Assembly (NCBI GenBank): GCA_002305765.1
Contig: DBQU01000038.1
Coordinates: forward strand, 1 to 39,584
DNA length: 39,584 bases
Direction of reading: 5' to 3'
Source of the DNA: Deltaproteobacteria bacterium UBA1386
Lineage (GTDB): Bacteria; Desulfobacterota; Syntrophorhabdia; Syntrophorhabdales; Syntrophorhabdaceae
Position numbers and translations under genes: made by a program. This document shows positions 1 through 6,700 of the stretch, in pieces (position 1 is the stretch's first letter; every line of letters starts with the position of its first letter). The notes beneath the pieces were generated by a model. It ran no database searches, had not been told where the DNA came from, and saw only the letters and a list, made by a program, of their open reading frames with translations.

Positions 1-180
1 CCACTAAAGGCATCATAGGTCAGAGTTTGAAGAAAAGGCCGACGGAATCGACATTTTCGAAGATGCTCTCATGTTTGGTGCTTTTTCGTTTTCAATTGAG
101 CATTGCTTTGATAGTATGTACACATTCACGTTTGGATGCAGAAAAGAAACAGCGATCGCTTGGCCCTTTTTCTTTTAACT

Positions 181-212
181 CTCAAGCGATTCAAGCACTC
201 AAGCTATTCAAA
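181..212. repeat. Degenerate TTCAAGC tandem tract
   Basis: Four units of the form (C/T)TCAA(G/A)C follow each other every 8-10 bases in the leader of the first gene. The same unit recurs in opposite orientation at 1032-1062 and again in forward orientation at 1511-1553, so the first gene is bracketed by members of one repeat family. It is too short and imperfect for a CRISPR array. Function unknown. Confidence 0.6.
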
Positions 213-214
213 CC

Positions 215-239
215 GTCTTTTCAACCAGGTTGAAAAGAC
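215..239 (+). promoter_or_regulatory. Stem-loop directly upstream of the first gene
   Basis: GTCTTTTCAA (215-224) and TTGAAAAGAC (230-239) are perfect inverted repeats around a 5-base loop. The stem ends 6 bases before the GGAGGG ribosome-binding site at 245-250. No U-run follows, so this looks more like a leader structure or mRNA stabiliser than an intrinsic terminator. Its arms also resemble the neighbouring TTCAAGC repeat. Confidence 0.5.
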
Positions 240-254
240 CTCATGGAGGGTTGC

Positions 255-1031
255 ATGAAGAAGGTCTGGATAACGGCACTGGTCAAGGATGAGGAGAAGA
301 TCGGGAAGCTGATGGGTGCCATGAAGCAGTATGGTCTTGCCGCCGACGGGCATTTCTGGGTGGATGACCTTAAGCATATGGCATGGCAGGCGCCGGCCGA
401 GGAGCTCGTTAAGGCCGATGTGGCGCTCTGGATCATCGCGGGCAACGCCGCCGACGTGAAGACGCCTTCCATCGGTTTCGGTCTTTCGCTTCTTGCCATG
501 AAGGTCTTCGCCGAGAAAGGGCAGGGATTTCCGGTCATATTCGCCCCCGCAGGCGATGTTCCCGCTGATTTCGAGCCTCCCACCCTTCTTAAGGGCGCGG
601 AAATCATACCCCTTTCGAGTGCTTCACTGGGCGTCAAAGCAGTCTCTTTCGCCAACTCCCCCATCAAGAAGATCGACAAGGAATACAATCTCAACGTCCA
701 CGGCCTCCCCGGTATCGGGCTGTGGCTCGAGGCGGGCCCTGCCGGTTCCTTCGAGTGGCAGGGCGCCATGTTCGGTGTCCACGGCGGCGAGATAGACTTC
801 CACGGAGTGGGTCCCGCGAACGGTGTGCCCGAGCGGGCCGTCCTCGAATACGCACAGAAGGGCCTCAAGGTCCAACTCGGGGACGACGAGTTCATAGCCT
901 GGGCCGTCCAGAACCGACTCGACCCCGGCACGTCCTACTACGTCCGCGTCCAGGGAACCCCCGACAAGCTCCTTTTCGGTCCCTACGCCCAGACGGAGGA
1001 GGCGGAAGTACACGTGGTGAAGATGGTTTAA
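255..1031 (+). CDS. Conserved-looking protein of unknown function
   Basis: Predicted 258-residue soluble protein. The start is set at ATG 255 because GGAGGG at 245-250 is correctly placed; an in-frame ATG at 243 overlaps that ribosome-binding site and is unlikely. There is no signal peptide or membrane segment. The first 130 residues alternate hydrophobic strands and helices (WITALVKDEEKIG; ADVALWIIAGNA; FPVIFAPAGD), which suggests a Rossmann-like or flavodoxin-like alpha/beta fold. The second half is richer in glycine and beta strand (LPGIGLWLEAGPAGSFEWQG) and contains the HGGEIDFHGVGP segment. I recognise no catalytic motif. The gene stands alone: convergent to the HTH-ATPase gene at 1546, with repeat tracts at both ends. 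I assign no function. Confidence 0.8.
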   Translation: MKKVWITALVKDEEKIGKLMGAMKQYGLAADGHFWVDDLKHMAWQAPAEELVKADVALWIIAGNAADVKTPSIGFGLSLLAMKVFAEKGQGFPVIFAPAGDVPADFEPPTLLKGAEIIPLSSASLGVKAVSFANSPIKKIDKEYNLNVHGLPGIGLWLEAGPAGSFEWQGAMFGVHGGEIDFHGVGPANGVPERAVLEYAQKGLKVQLGDDEFIAWAVQNRLDPGTSYYVRVQGTPDKLLFGPYAQTEEAEVHVVKMV

Positions 1032-1062
1032 GCCGCTTGAACCACTTGAGCTGCTTGAACGG
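1032..1062. repeat. TTCAAGC-family tract, inverted orientation
   Basis: Begins on the base after the stop codon of the first gene. It holds three GCTTGA(A/G)C units about 10 bases apart, the reverse complement of the units at 181-212 and 1511-1553. With the latter it forms an inverted pair enclosing the noncoding segment between two convergent genes. Confidence 0.6.
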
Positions 1063-1510
1063 AAAAACCAGAGACAAGGTCTTGCCCTTCAGCGTTCAGG
1101 CGGTGCAACCGATCTTTGGCCCGCTGCCCTGACCACCGAGAGCGTACAGAGAGAAGCTACAGGTTCGAATTTGGTCGCGCTTTCATCTCCCCTGCCCTAA
1201 AGACGAAAAGAGTCAATTGTTCTTTTATGGTTCATATAAAAGCTAGCAAAACAGGTCAGGTATTATATAGCGCTAGGTTTTTGCCTCTCCCCCGGCGGGG
1301 CAACACCGGGTGAAGAGCCTTGGTGGCCTTGCGGCAGACAATCGGTCTTCCCGTGCTGTCGATCATGTATCCTGAACCTCCCGGACGTCCGCGTCGGCAT
1401 GTTCCGAGGGGGAACCTCGGAGGATCTCATCGGCAAAGGCCTGACCTATCGGTAGGTAAAGACTCTCCAAACCGCTTCAGCCTGAGCACGCACCGAACGA
1501 GGCATTGTCT
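1063..1510. other. Noncoding segment between convergent genes
   Basis: About 450 bases without an intact gene. It contains the decayed gene fragment described at 1340-1462 and an AT-rich 7-bp stem-loop (CTTTTAT 1222-1228 with ATAAAAG 1236-1242). The reading frames across it look like no known protein. It is bounded by the inverted pair of TTCAAGC tracts. Confidence 0.6.
1340..1462 (-). pseudogene. Decayed copy of the 3' end of the STAS-like regulator gene
   Basis: Read on the minus strand, 1449-1363 encodes IGQAFADEILRGSPSEH followed by ADADVREVQDT and a TGA stop. The C-terminus of the intact neighbour (1546-2574) reads IGQAFADEIFRVYASEHPEV, then DIREIRTNEEVQNIIDG. The DNA is also alignable, with about three quarters of bases matching by eye, and carries small indels including a deletion of about 17 bases. 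The rest of the gene is missing. This is a remnant of a duplicated or related copy, not an expressed gene. Confidence 0.7.
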
Positions 1511-1553
1511 TTCAACGTTCAAGCGGTTGAAACGGCTCAAGCAGTTCAAGCGG
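1511..1553. repeat. TTCAAGC-family tract overlapping a stop codon
   Basis: Four to five imperfect units (TTCAACG, TTCAAGCGG, TTGAAACGG, CTCAAGCAG, TTCAAGCGG) at about 10-base spacing. The last units include the stop codon and final codon of the minus-strand gene at 1546, so the repeat invades the extreme 3' end of a coding sequence. Orientation is opposite to 1032-1062. Confidence 0.6.
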
Positions 1554-2574
1554 TCTTTTTTCTCACCCCGTCGATGATATTCTGAACCTCCTCGTTTGTC
1601 CGTATCTCCCGGATGTCCACCTCGGGGTGTTCCGAGGCGTAGACGCGGAAGATCTCGTCGGCGAAGGCCTGGCCTATGGACCCGACCCTGTCGAAATCGA
1701 TGAGGGCGACCTTGAACCGGTCGATCCTTGCAAGGAGGCGCTTTGCCTCCGAGCGGGAGACGAGTTTTTCCGTTCCGTGGTGCGCTAGATGCGCAGAAAC
1801 GACGGTGGTGGAAAAACCGGGGGACGTCTGTGATGAAAATTTCTCGTAAATATCTTTGATCCGCCTGGAGGTATCGTTCTTGAGTGTCATCGTCACCAGG
1901 GTGCCGGGGCCCTCCTGCTGGGTCTCGACCGTCCAGTCGTCGCTGTCGCCGGAGGTGTGGGAGAGGAGAACGCCCTTCGAGAGGATACTGAAGGTGTCGA
2001 ACATGCGGGCGGTGAAGAAGATGCCCTGGCCGGGATGCGCGGCGGGATCGGTGGTGAGTTTCCCCTTTGTAAGTTCGAGGACCGCGTGGCGCTCGTCAAT
2101 GAGGTCCATGTGAGACTGGATCTTGTCGAAAATGCCCACCCCCCGGTCCCATATGGTCATCTTCGTCGAAACGGCGGTTCTCCTGACCTGCACGAAGGCG
2201 CTTTCGCTGCCCGAATGGGCGGCGACGTTGCTGAAGATCTCCGTGAACCCGTACCGCCATATGTCGAGTGCGTTCTCGGGGAGGGCGGCGAGCATGTCCC
2301 GTATCTCCGTCCGCCATACGATATCTTCCGGGGTGGCATCGGTAACGGGCAGGATCTTCTTGTACTCTTCCACGGTGCACAGCTGGTATCTCGCCAGGCT
2401 GGTCCGGGAGATCAGGCCGGCACCGACGAGGAATTTGAGATGTTTGTGGACCGCCTGGCGGCTGATGCCGAATTGCCCCGTCGTCCTCGAGACAACGTCT
2501 CTCGACCGATCCTCCACATTTCTCAAGATGAAGGCCCGAACCGCCTCGCCTCTCTTCCTCGTTCTTCCCGCCAT
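1546..2574 (-). CDS. HTH / GHKL-ATPase / STAS-like (DUF4325) regulator
   Basis: 342-residue soluble protein with three parts. Residues about 1-65 form a winged or ArsR/MarR-like helix-turn-helix (GQFGISRQAVHKHLKFLVGAG). Residues about 85-235 are a HATPase_c-type domain with an N-box-like FTEIFSNVAAHSGS, a G1-like WDRGVGIF and a PGQGIFF lid. Residues about 245-340 match the STAS-like DUF4325 pattern (SRSEAKRLLARIDRFKVALIDF and IGQAFADEIFRVY). The family architecture recalls anti-sigma kinase plus STAS partner logic fused to a DNA-binding head, but the biochemical role is unknown. It is monocistronic and convergent with the gene at 255. Two direct repeats abut its start codon. A decayed paralogous 3' end lies 100 bp beyond its stop. 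Confidence 0.85.
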   Translation of the reverse strand: MAGRTRKRGEAVRAFILRNVEDRSRDVVSRTTGQFGISRQAVHKHLKFLVGAGLISRTSLARYQLCTVEEYKKILPVTDATPEDIVWRTEIRDMLAALPENALDIWRYGFTEIFSNVAAHSGSESAFVQVRRTAVSTKMTIWDRGVGIFDKIQSHMDLIDERHAVLELTKGKLTTDPAAHPGQGIFFTARMFDTFSILSKGVLLSHTSGDSDDWTVETQQEGPGTLVTMTLKNDTSRRIKDIYEKFSSQTSPGFSTTVVSAHLAHHGTEKLVSRSEAKRLLARIDRFKVALIDFDRVGSIGQAFADEIFRVYASEHPEVDIREIRTNEEVQNIIDGVRKKTA

Positions 2575-2607
2575 AGTGTAAACCTTATGTTATTTGTAGA
2601 GTAAACT
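2574..2607 (-). promoter_or_regulatory. Direct-repeat operator candidate at the regulator start
   Basis: TAGTGTAAACC (2574-2584) and TAGAGTAAACT (2597-2607) match at 9 of 11 positions with a 23-bp centre-to-centre spacing, about two helical turns. They overlap the start codon region of the HTH-ATPase gene. A TTGACC element lies upstream on the minus strand near 2628-2633. The arrangement fits an autoregulatory operator for the gene's own HTH domain; this is an inference. Confidence 0.4.
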
Positions 2608-2686
2608 ATAAGGCGTGTATCGGTCAATACCAAAATCTCTCCGGTGTCCCCGGTGACGCAGGGGAACAGTCGTGGAGGCACGAAAA

Positions 2687-2938
2687 ATGCCATGGAGGTC
2701 ATTCACGCAGAATCTGGTGAAGTTTCTGAACGAGAACGGCAGCATTTTTCTAGCCGCCGTCGACAACGGCAAGTTTGGGGTCAGACCTTTCCAGCTTATG
2801 ATGGAGGAAGGGGGCGGGTTGTATTTTTGCACCAACAACACCCGGGACAACCCCATCTTCGAGGTCTTTTTCATCGCAAACTGGGCCGCAACGATCGCGG
2901 ACTTTTCCGGAAACCTCCCGGAGATGGTGGCCTTCTGA
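2687..2938 (+). pseudogene. Truncated pyridoxamine-phosphate-oxidase-like flavoprotein
   Basis: ATG 2687 follows GTGGAGG (2672-2678) at good spacing. The first 60 residues look like the N-terminal half of the PNPOx-like split-barrel family: VKFLNENGSIFLAAVDNGK, VRPFQLMMEEGGGLYFCTNN, then TRDNPIFEV. After that the usual second half (about 60-70 residues, NPK-E-C type strand and onward) is absent, and translation stops at 83 residues. Downstream frames hold no continuation I can trust. It is probably a decayed gene, though expression of a short protein cannot be excluded. Confidence 0.6.
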
Positions 2939-2983
2939 CCGGAAGAGGAAGGCCCTTCCCTCTCGGCGGGACCTGAAACCCTC

Positions 2984-3013
2984 TTTACCCCCGCCTTCGA
3001 ACTGGTTTATACT
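2984..3013 (+). promoter_or_regulatory. Candidate sigma-70 promoter for the isochorismatase-family gene
   Basis: TTTACC (2984-2989), 18-bp spacer, TATACT (3008-3013). The predicted start point near 3020 leaves a leader of about 50 nt containing AAAAGGAGG before ATG 3072. Confidence 0.45.
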
Positions 3014-3071
3014 GTGGCGACGGCGTGGACCATGAGGCCGGCCGAGGGTTCGGGGATAAAAGGAGGAAGCG

Positions 3072-3617
3072 ATGTCTGATCAGGGCCTCATCGACAGGAG
3101 CGACTGTCTTCTCGTGGTCATCGACGTGCAGGAAAAGCTGATGCCGGCGATCTCCGGGAAGGAAAGGGTGATCGCGAATACTGCGACGCTGGTGAGGTTC
3201 TGCGGCATATGCGGGATCCCCGTGATCTTCACGGAGCAAAAGAAGCTGGGGCCGACGGTCCCCGAGGTCAAAGACCTCACGCAGGGCTTCGCCGCCGTGG
3301 AGAAGGTCCATTTCAATTGCTTCCTTAACGGCGAGTTCCGCGAGCATGTGGACAGGCTCGGCCGAAAGACCATCGTCCTTACCGGGGCCGAGTCCCACAT
3401 ATGTGTCGCGCAGACCGCCATCGCCGCCCTGCCCCGCCTCAACGTCCACATTATCGCCGATGCCGTGTCTTCCAGGTTGCCCGACAACAGGGCGATCGCC
3501 CTCGACAGGATGCGTGACGCCGGTGCCGTCATAAGTTCCACGGAGATGTTCATCTACGAGATACTTCGTGAGGCCGGCACTGAAGAGTTCAAGGCCGTCT
3601 TGCCCCTTGTGAAGTGA
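3072..3617 (+). CDS. Isochorismatase-family cysteine hydrolase
   Basis: 181 residues, full length for the family. The catalytic triad of isochorismatase-like hydrolases is in place: Asp18 in LLVVIDVQEKL, Lys78 in VEKVHF and Cys111 in GAESHICVAQT. No signal peptide. The closest general type is the YcaC/nicotinamidase-like group of unspecified amidohydrolases. Nothing in the sequence fixes the substrate, and no nicotinate or siderophore genes are nearby. A strong AAAAGGAGG ribosome-binding site supports ATG 3072. It is followed 112 bp later by a histidine kinase in the same direction, so co-transcription is possible but not tight. Confidence 0.88.
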   Translation: MSDQGLIDRSDCLLVVIDVQEKLMPAISGKERVIANTATLVRFCGICGIPVIFTEQKKLGPTVPEVKDLTQGFAAVEKVHFNCFLNGEFREHVDRLGRKTIVLTGAESHICVAQTAIAALPRLNVHIIADAVSSRLPDNRAIALDRMRDAGAVISSTEMFIYEILREAGTEEFKAVLPLVK

Positions 3618-3729
3618 TTTTTCTAAACCTTGCCTGAAATTCATGCGATAATCCGGTGAAGCGACGGGTTCTCGGGCGGTCTCTCGATGTCCATGAAAGG
3701 GAGCCCATTTTACCTGAGGCGGAGGCACA

Positions 3730-5286
3730 GTGAAGGACACCTCGAAGACCACGGAAGGTATGTCCGCTGCAAATGGAAAGACACAGGGGAAACGGGACAA
3801 CGGCGGGTATGCGCCCGAATTCCGTGACCTCTACCACTCCTTCTTCGAGTTCGCTCCTGAAGCCATGGGAGTGACCGATCCCGAAACCGGTCTGATCCTC
3901 GATGTCAACAAGGCCTTCGAGGCATGGTCCGGTTACACCCGCGAGGAGCTTCTGGGGAAGAGTACCGTCGAGCTTGGTTTCTGGGTCCACGAGGAGGACA
4001 GGCGGGCGATCATACAAAGGCTGTGCGAGACGGAGTATGTCGAAGGTATCGAGCTTGACTGGAAAAACGCGAAGGGCGACGTAAAGAGGCTCCTCTTTTC
4101 CGCCAGGCTCATCGATACACCACGGGGTAAGCTCGTTCTGTCCATCGGAAAGGACATCACCGAGCGCAAGAACATGGAACGCGTCCTCAGGGAGTCGGAG
4201 CGAAGACTCTCGGACATAATCGAGTTCCTTCCCGACGCCACCTTCGTCATAGACAGGGAAGGGATCGTGATCGCCTGGAATCGCGCCATGGAGGAGATGA
4301 GCGGGGTGAGCAAGAAGGACATGATCGGGAAGTCGGACCACGTCTACGCCATCCCCTTCTACGGGCGGCGCAGGAAGCTTCTCATAGACATGGTCGGAGA
4401 AGTCGACGAGAACGACGACTCCAAATACATATACGTCAAGAGGAACGGCCACACGATCTACGCCGAGGCGTTCACCGAGGCCCTCTATGGGGGCAAGGGG
4501 GCCTGCCTCTGGGGAACGGCGGCCGCGCTGCTCGACGAGCACGGCAACAGGGTCGGCGCGATAGAGTCGATCCGGGACATAACGGAGCACAGCATGGCCG
4601 AAGAGAAGCTGAGGTCATCCTACGAAGAGCTGCGAAGGCTCTCCGCGCACATCGAGGAGGTGCGGGAGAACGAACGGGCTGCCATCTCCCGGGAGTTGCA
4701 CGACGTTCTGGGGCAGATCCTCGCGGTCATAAACATGGACCTGCGCTGGCTCAACAAGAAGATACCGGCGCACGAAAAGGAACTGCTCGGCAAGGTTGCC
4801 GCCGCTCTTACCCTCGTCAAACAGGCAACAAGGACCATTCAAAAGGTATCATCGGGCTTGAGGCCCGTCGTCCTCGACGACTTCGGTCTCGCCGCCGCCG
4901 TCGACCATGCCCTGAAGGAGTTCCGCGACCAGACGGGTATAACCACCAGTCTCATTATCAGCGGCCTCGTTACGGATGTCGGCAAGGACACGAGCATAGC
5001 ACTCTACCGGATATTTCAAGAGGCCCTGACGAACGTGATGCGCCATTCCGGAGCGACACGCGTGGAGGTCTCGCTTCAGGTCGAGGGAGATGACATTCAA
5101 CTGATGGTCAGGGACAACGGCCGCGGTATCTCGAAGCAGCAGATATCCGACTGGAATTCCCTTGGCATACTGGGAATGCGTGAACGCGTCTCTTTCATCG
5201 GCGGAAGGATCGATATCACGGGATCGAGCGGGGCCGGGACCTGCATCACCGTCGACCTCCCCCTGAAAAGAACGGAGGCGAAATGA
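3730..5286 (+). CDS. PAS-PAS histidine kinase, NarX/DegS-type (HisKA_3)
   Basis: 518-residue cytoplasmic sensor kinase starting at GTG 3730 with GGAGG at 3721-3725. Two PAS domains (about residues 35-145 and 160-285, each ending in a DITERK/DITEHS PAC signature) are followed by a HisKA_3 dimerisation domain with phospho-acceptor His324 (SRELHDVLGQ). The HATPase domain has N-box QEALTNVMRHSGATRV, G1 DNGRGI and GILGMRERV. This organisation is typical of kinases that signal to NarL/FixJ-type response regulators. No regulator gene adjoins it, so it is an orphan. A plausible partner is the NarL-type regulator at 19704, but that gene has its own kinase. No membrane segments: it probably senses a cytosolic or redox ligand. 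Confidence 0.92.
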   Translation: MKDTSKTTEGMSAANGKTQGKRDNGGYAPEFRDLYHSFFEFAPEAMGVTDPETGLILDVNKAFEAWSGYTREELLGKSTVELGFWVHEEDRRAIIQRLCETEYVEGIELDWKNAKGDVKRLLFSARLIDTPRGKLVLSIGKDITERKNMERVLRESERRLSDIIEFLPDATFVIDREGIVIAWNRAMEEMSGVSKKDMIGKSDHVYAIPFYGRRRKLLIDMVGEVDENDDSKYIYVKRNGHTIYAEAFTEALYGGKGACLWGTAAALLDEHGNRVGAIESIRDITEHSMAEEKLRSSYEELRRLSAHIEEVRENERAAISRELHDVLGQILAVINMDLRWLNKKIPAHEKELLGKVAAALTLVKQATRTIQKVSSGLRPVVLDDFGLAAAVDHALKEFRDQTGITTSLIISGLVTDVGKDTSIALYRIFQEALTNVMRHSGATRVEVSLQVEGDDIQLMVRDNGRGISKQQISDWNSLGILGMRERVSFIGGRIDITGSSGAGTCITVDLPLKRTEAK

Positions 5287-5307
5287 GAGACAGAATCTTC
5301 GCATACG

Positions 5308-5333
5308 GTCGCCGGACGCACCAATCCGGTGAC
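5308..5333 (+). terminator. Possible hairpin after the PAS kinase gene
   Basis: GTCGCCGGA (5308-5316) pairs with TCCGGTGAC (5325-5333), nine pairs including one G-U, 8-base loop, 22 bases after the stop. There is no U-tract, so intrinsic termination is uncertain. Confidence 0.3.
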
Positions 5334-5374
5334 CCATCATCGGGAATTTGTAACCCCGTTACCTGTTTTTGATC

Positions 5375-6637
5375 TTATTTTACCGCTGCTTGTTTCACGT
5401 AGACGAGGTCGGTGGAGGAAAAACTGCCGCCCTTGTTGGTCTTGGCCCAACTTGCGTCAACACCAAAGAGCTCCACGACCTCCAGCTCTCCCTTGTAGGC
5501 GCCTTTCTTCCTGCCGAGCGGCTGCTTCGTCCTAGGGTCGATGACCTCCTCGCCGGGTGCGTAGACCTCGAGGACCCTGCCCTTTTCCAAGCCGGACAGC
5601 CGTCCCGCGTTGATATAGACCTTTGTCCCGTCAACGGAGGCGACACGCGAATGCCAATCGATGGAGAGGACGGTCTTCAGGACATCTTCCGCGATCATCT
5701 CTATGGCAAGGTCGATCGCCTTGATCTTTGCCTTTTCCGTGCTGAGATCGCCCTTTTCGCGGGACAGGGAGATGGGGTTCCTGCCGGAAAGCTGCTTCAT
5801 TATCTTGCCTGTCTCCGTGTTGAAAACGTCGATGGCCAGTTTTGACATAGCAAAGGATGTTTCTTTCTCATCCTTGCCCTCGATCCTCGATGAACTCGTA
5901 TAGACATCGGAAAGGGCGGTCTTGAGGATCGCCTGAACGCCGAAATCGTCGTTCATCTTCTTCGCGTTGACGGCATCGAAGTAGGATCCCCTGACATTGA
6001 GCGTGTTGGGGTCGACGCATATAACCGTCCCCGTGCTCTCGAGGCGGGATATGAGCCGCTTTGTGGCAAGCTCTCCCAAGCCTTCCGACTTGTAGTTGGT
6101 ATTATCCGTAACGGGGAGGACCACGATGCGCCGTTTCATCTTGGGCGACGGATACTCGAAAGAAATGAGACCGGGCATGTACCCCAGACCGACGGGGATA
6201 TACCCCATCTGCGTCGGGTAGGCCATTTGGGGATTAATCCCTTTCTTCTTCAATTCCTCTTCAAGCTTCGCTATCCTTCTTTCCAGTTCGTCCCGCTCCT
6301 TCTTGCTGGGACCGCTGCCGCCGATGCCGAAGGAAAGCGCCTCCCCGATGCCCGGGGCGTACTGGTCCTTGCGGACCCAGACGTAGGGCGGCTCGTAGGG
6401 CGTCAGCATGTATTTCCTGTTCCGCGTGTAGATGTATTCCACGCCGTCGATGACCTTGATGTCGCCCAGTTCGGGCTCTTTCATTTCCTCCGGCTCGCCT
6501 CGAGCAGGTTTTTTCTGGGCGGCCGAATCGGTCTTCTTCGTAGTCTTGGAGGGGTCCTCGTCTTTCTTTTTACCCCAGGGCATGTAGCTGCAGGAAGCGA
6601 GAACGACTGCCAGTAAAACAATTACGATTTTACGCAT
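5375..6637 (-). CDS. CsgG/FlgT-like outer-membrane lipoprotein
   Basis: 420 residues. The N-terminus is a clear lipoprotein signal (MRKIVIVLLAVVLASC) with lipobox L-A-S-C and lipidated Cys16. A charged linker rich in Lys, Glu and Pro follows (17-55), then a short coiled coil (about 112-134, KERDELERRIAKLEEELKKK). Residues about 165-330 resemble the CsgG/curli-assembly or LpoB-like fold (RRIVVLPVTDNT, LATKRLISRLESTG). The last 80 residues strongly resemble the FlgT C-terminal domain (KVYINAGRLSGLEKGRVLEV, later GELEVVELFG). A role at the outer membrane in export or assembly is likely, but no curli or flagellar genes are nearby. The only Met in a usable position is codon 1, which sits exactly where transcription from the upstream promoter should begin. 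Confidence 0.85.
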   Translation of the reverse strand: MRKIVIVLLAVVLASCSYMPWGKKKDEDPSKTTKKTDSAAQKKPARGEPEEMKEPELGDIKVIDGVEYIYTRNRKYMLTPYEPPYVWVRKDQYAPGIGEALSFGIGGSGPSKKERDELERRIAKLEEELKKKGINPQMAYPTQMGYIPVGLGYMPGLISFEYPSPKMKRRIVVLPVTDNTNYKSEGLGELATKRLISRLESTGTVICVDPNTLNVRGSYFDAVNAKKMNDDFGVQAILKTALSDVYTSSSRIEGKDEKETSFAMSKLAIDVFNTETGKIMKQLSGRNPISLSREKGDLSTEKAKIKAIDLAIEMIAEDVLKTVLSIDWHSRVASVDGTKVYINAGRLSGLEKGRVLEVYAPGEEVIDPRTKQPLGRKKGAYKGELEVVELFGVDASWAKTNKGGSFSSTDLVYVKQAAVK

Positions 6638-6643
6638 CGAGTG

Positions 6644-6672
6644 ATTATAAATATGTAACTGCGAAAAGTCAA
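6644..6672 (-). promoter_or_regulatory. Strong sigma-70 promoter, possibly leaderless transcript
   Basis: On the minus strand: TTGACT (6672-6667), 17-bp spacer, consensus TATAAT (6649-6644). Only six bases (CACTCG) separate the -10 box from the ATG at 6637-6635, so the A of the start codon lies at the expected +1. No Shine-Dalgarno sequence precedes the ATG. Confidence 0.7.
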
Positions 6673-6700
6673 ATTTTTAAATGTTGAGCTTTGTCAAACC

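Noticed and set aside
27..233. Short open frame at the window start
   Set aside because: No ribosome-binding site, no family similarity, and it ends within the repeat and hairpin region.
1155..1185. GGTTCGAAT resembling a tRNA T-loop
   Set aside because: No acceptor, anticodon or D arm can be built around it.
181..1553. CRISPR-like interpretation of the TTCAAGC tracts
   Set aside because: Units are 7-10 bases without spacers of constant length, and there are no cas genes.
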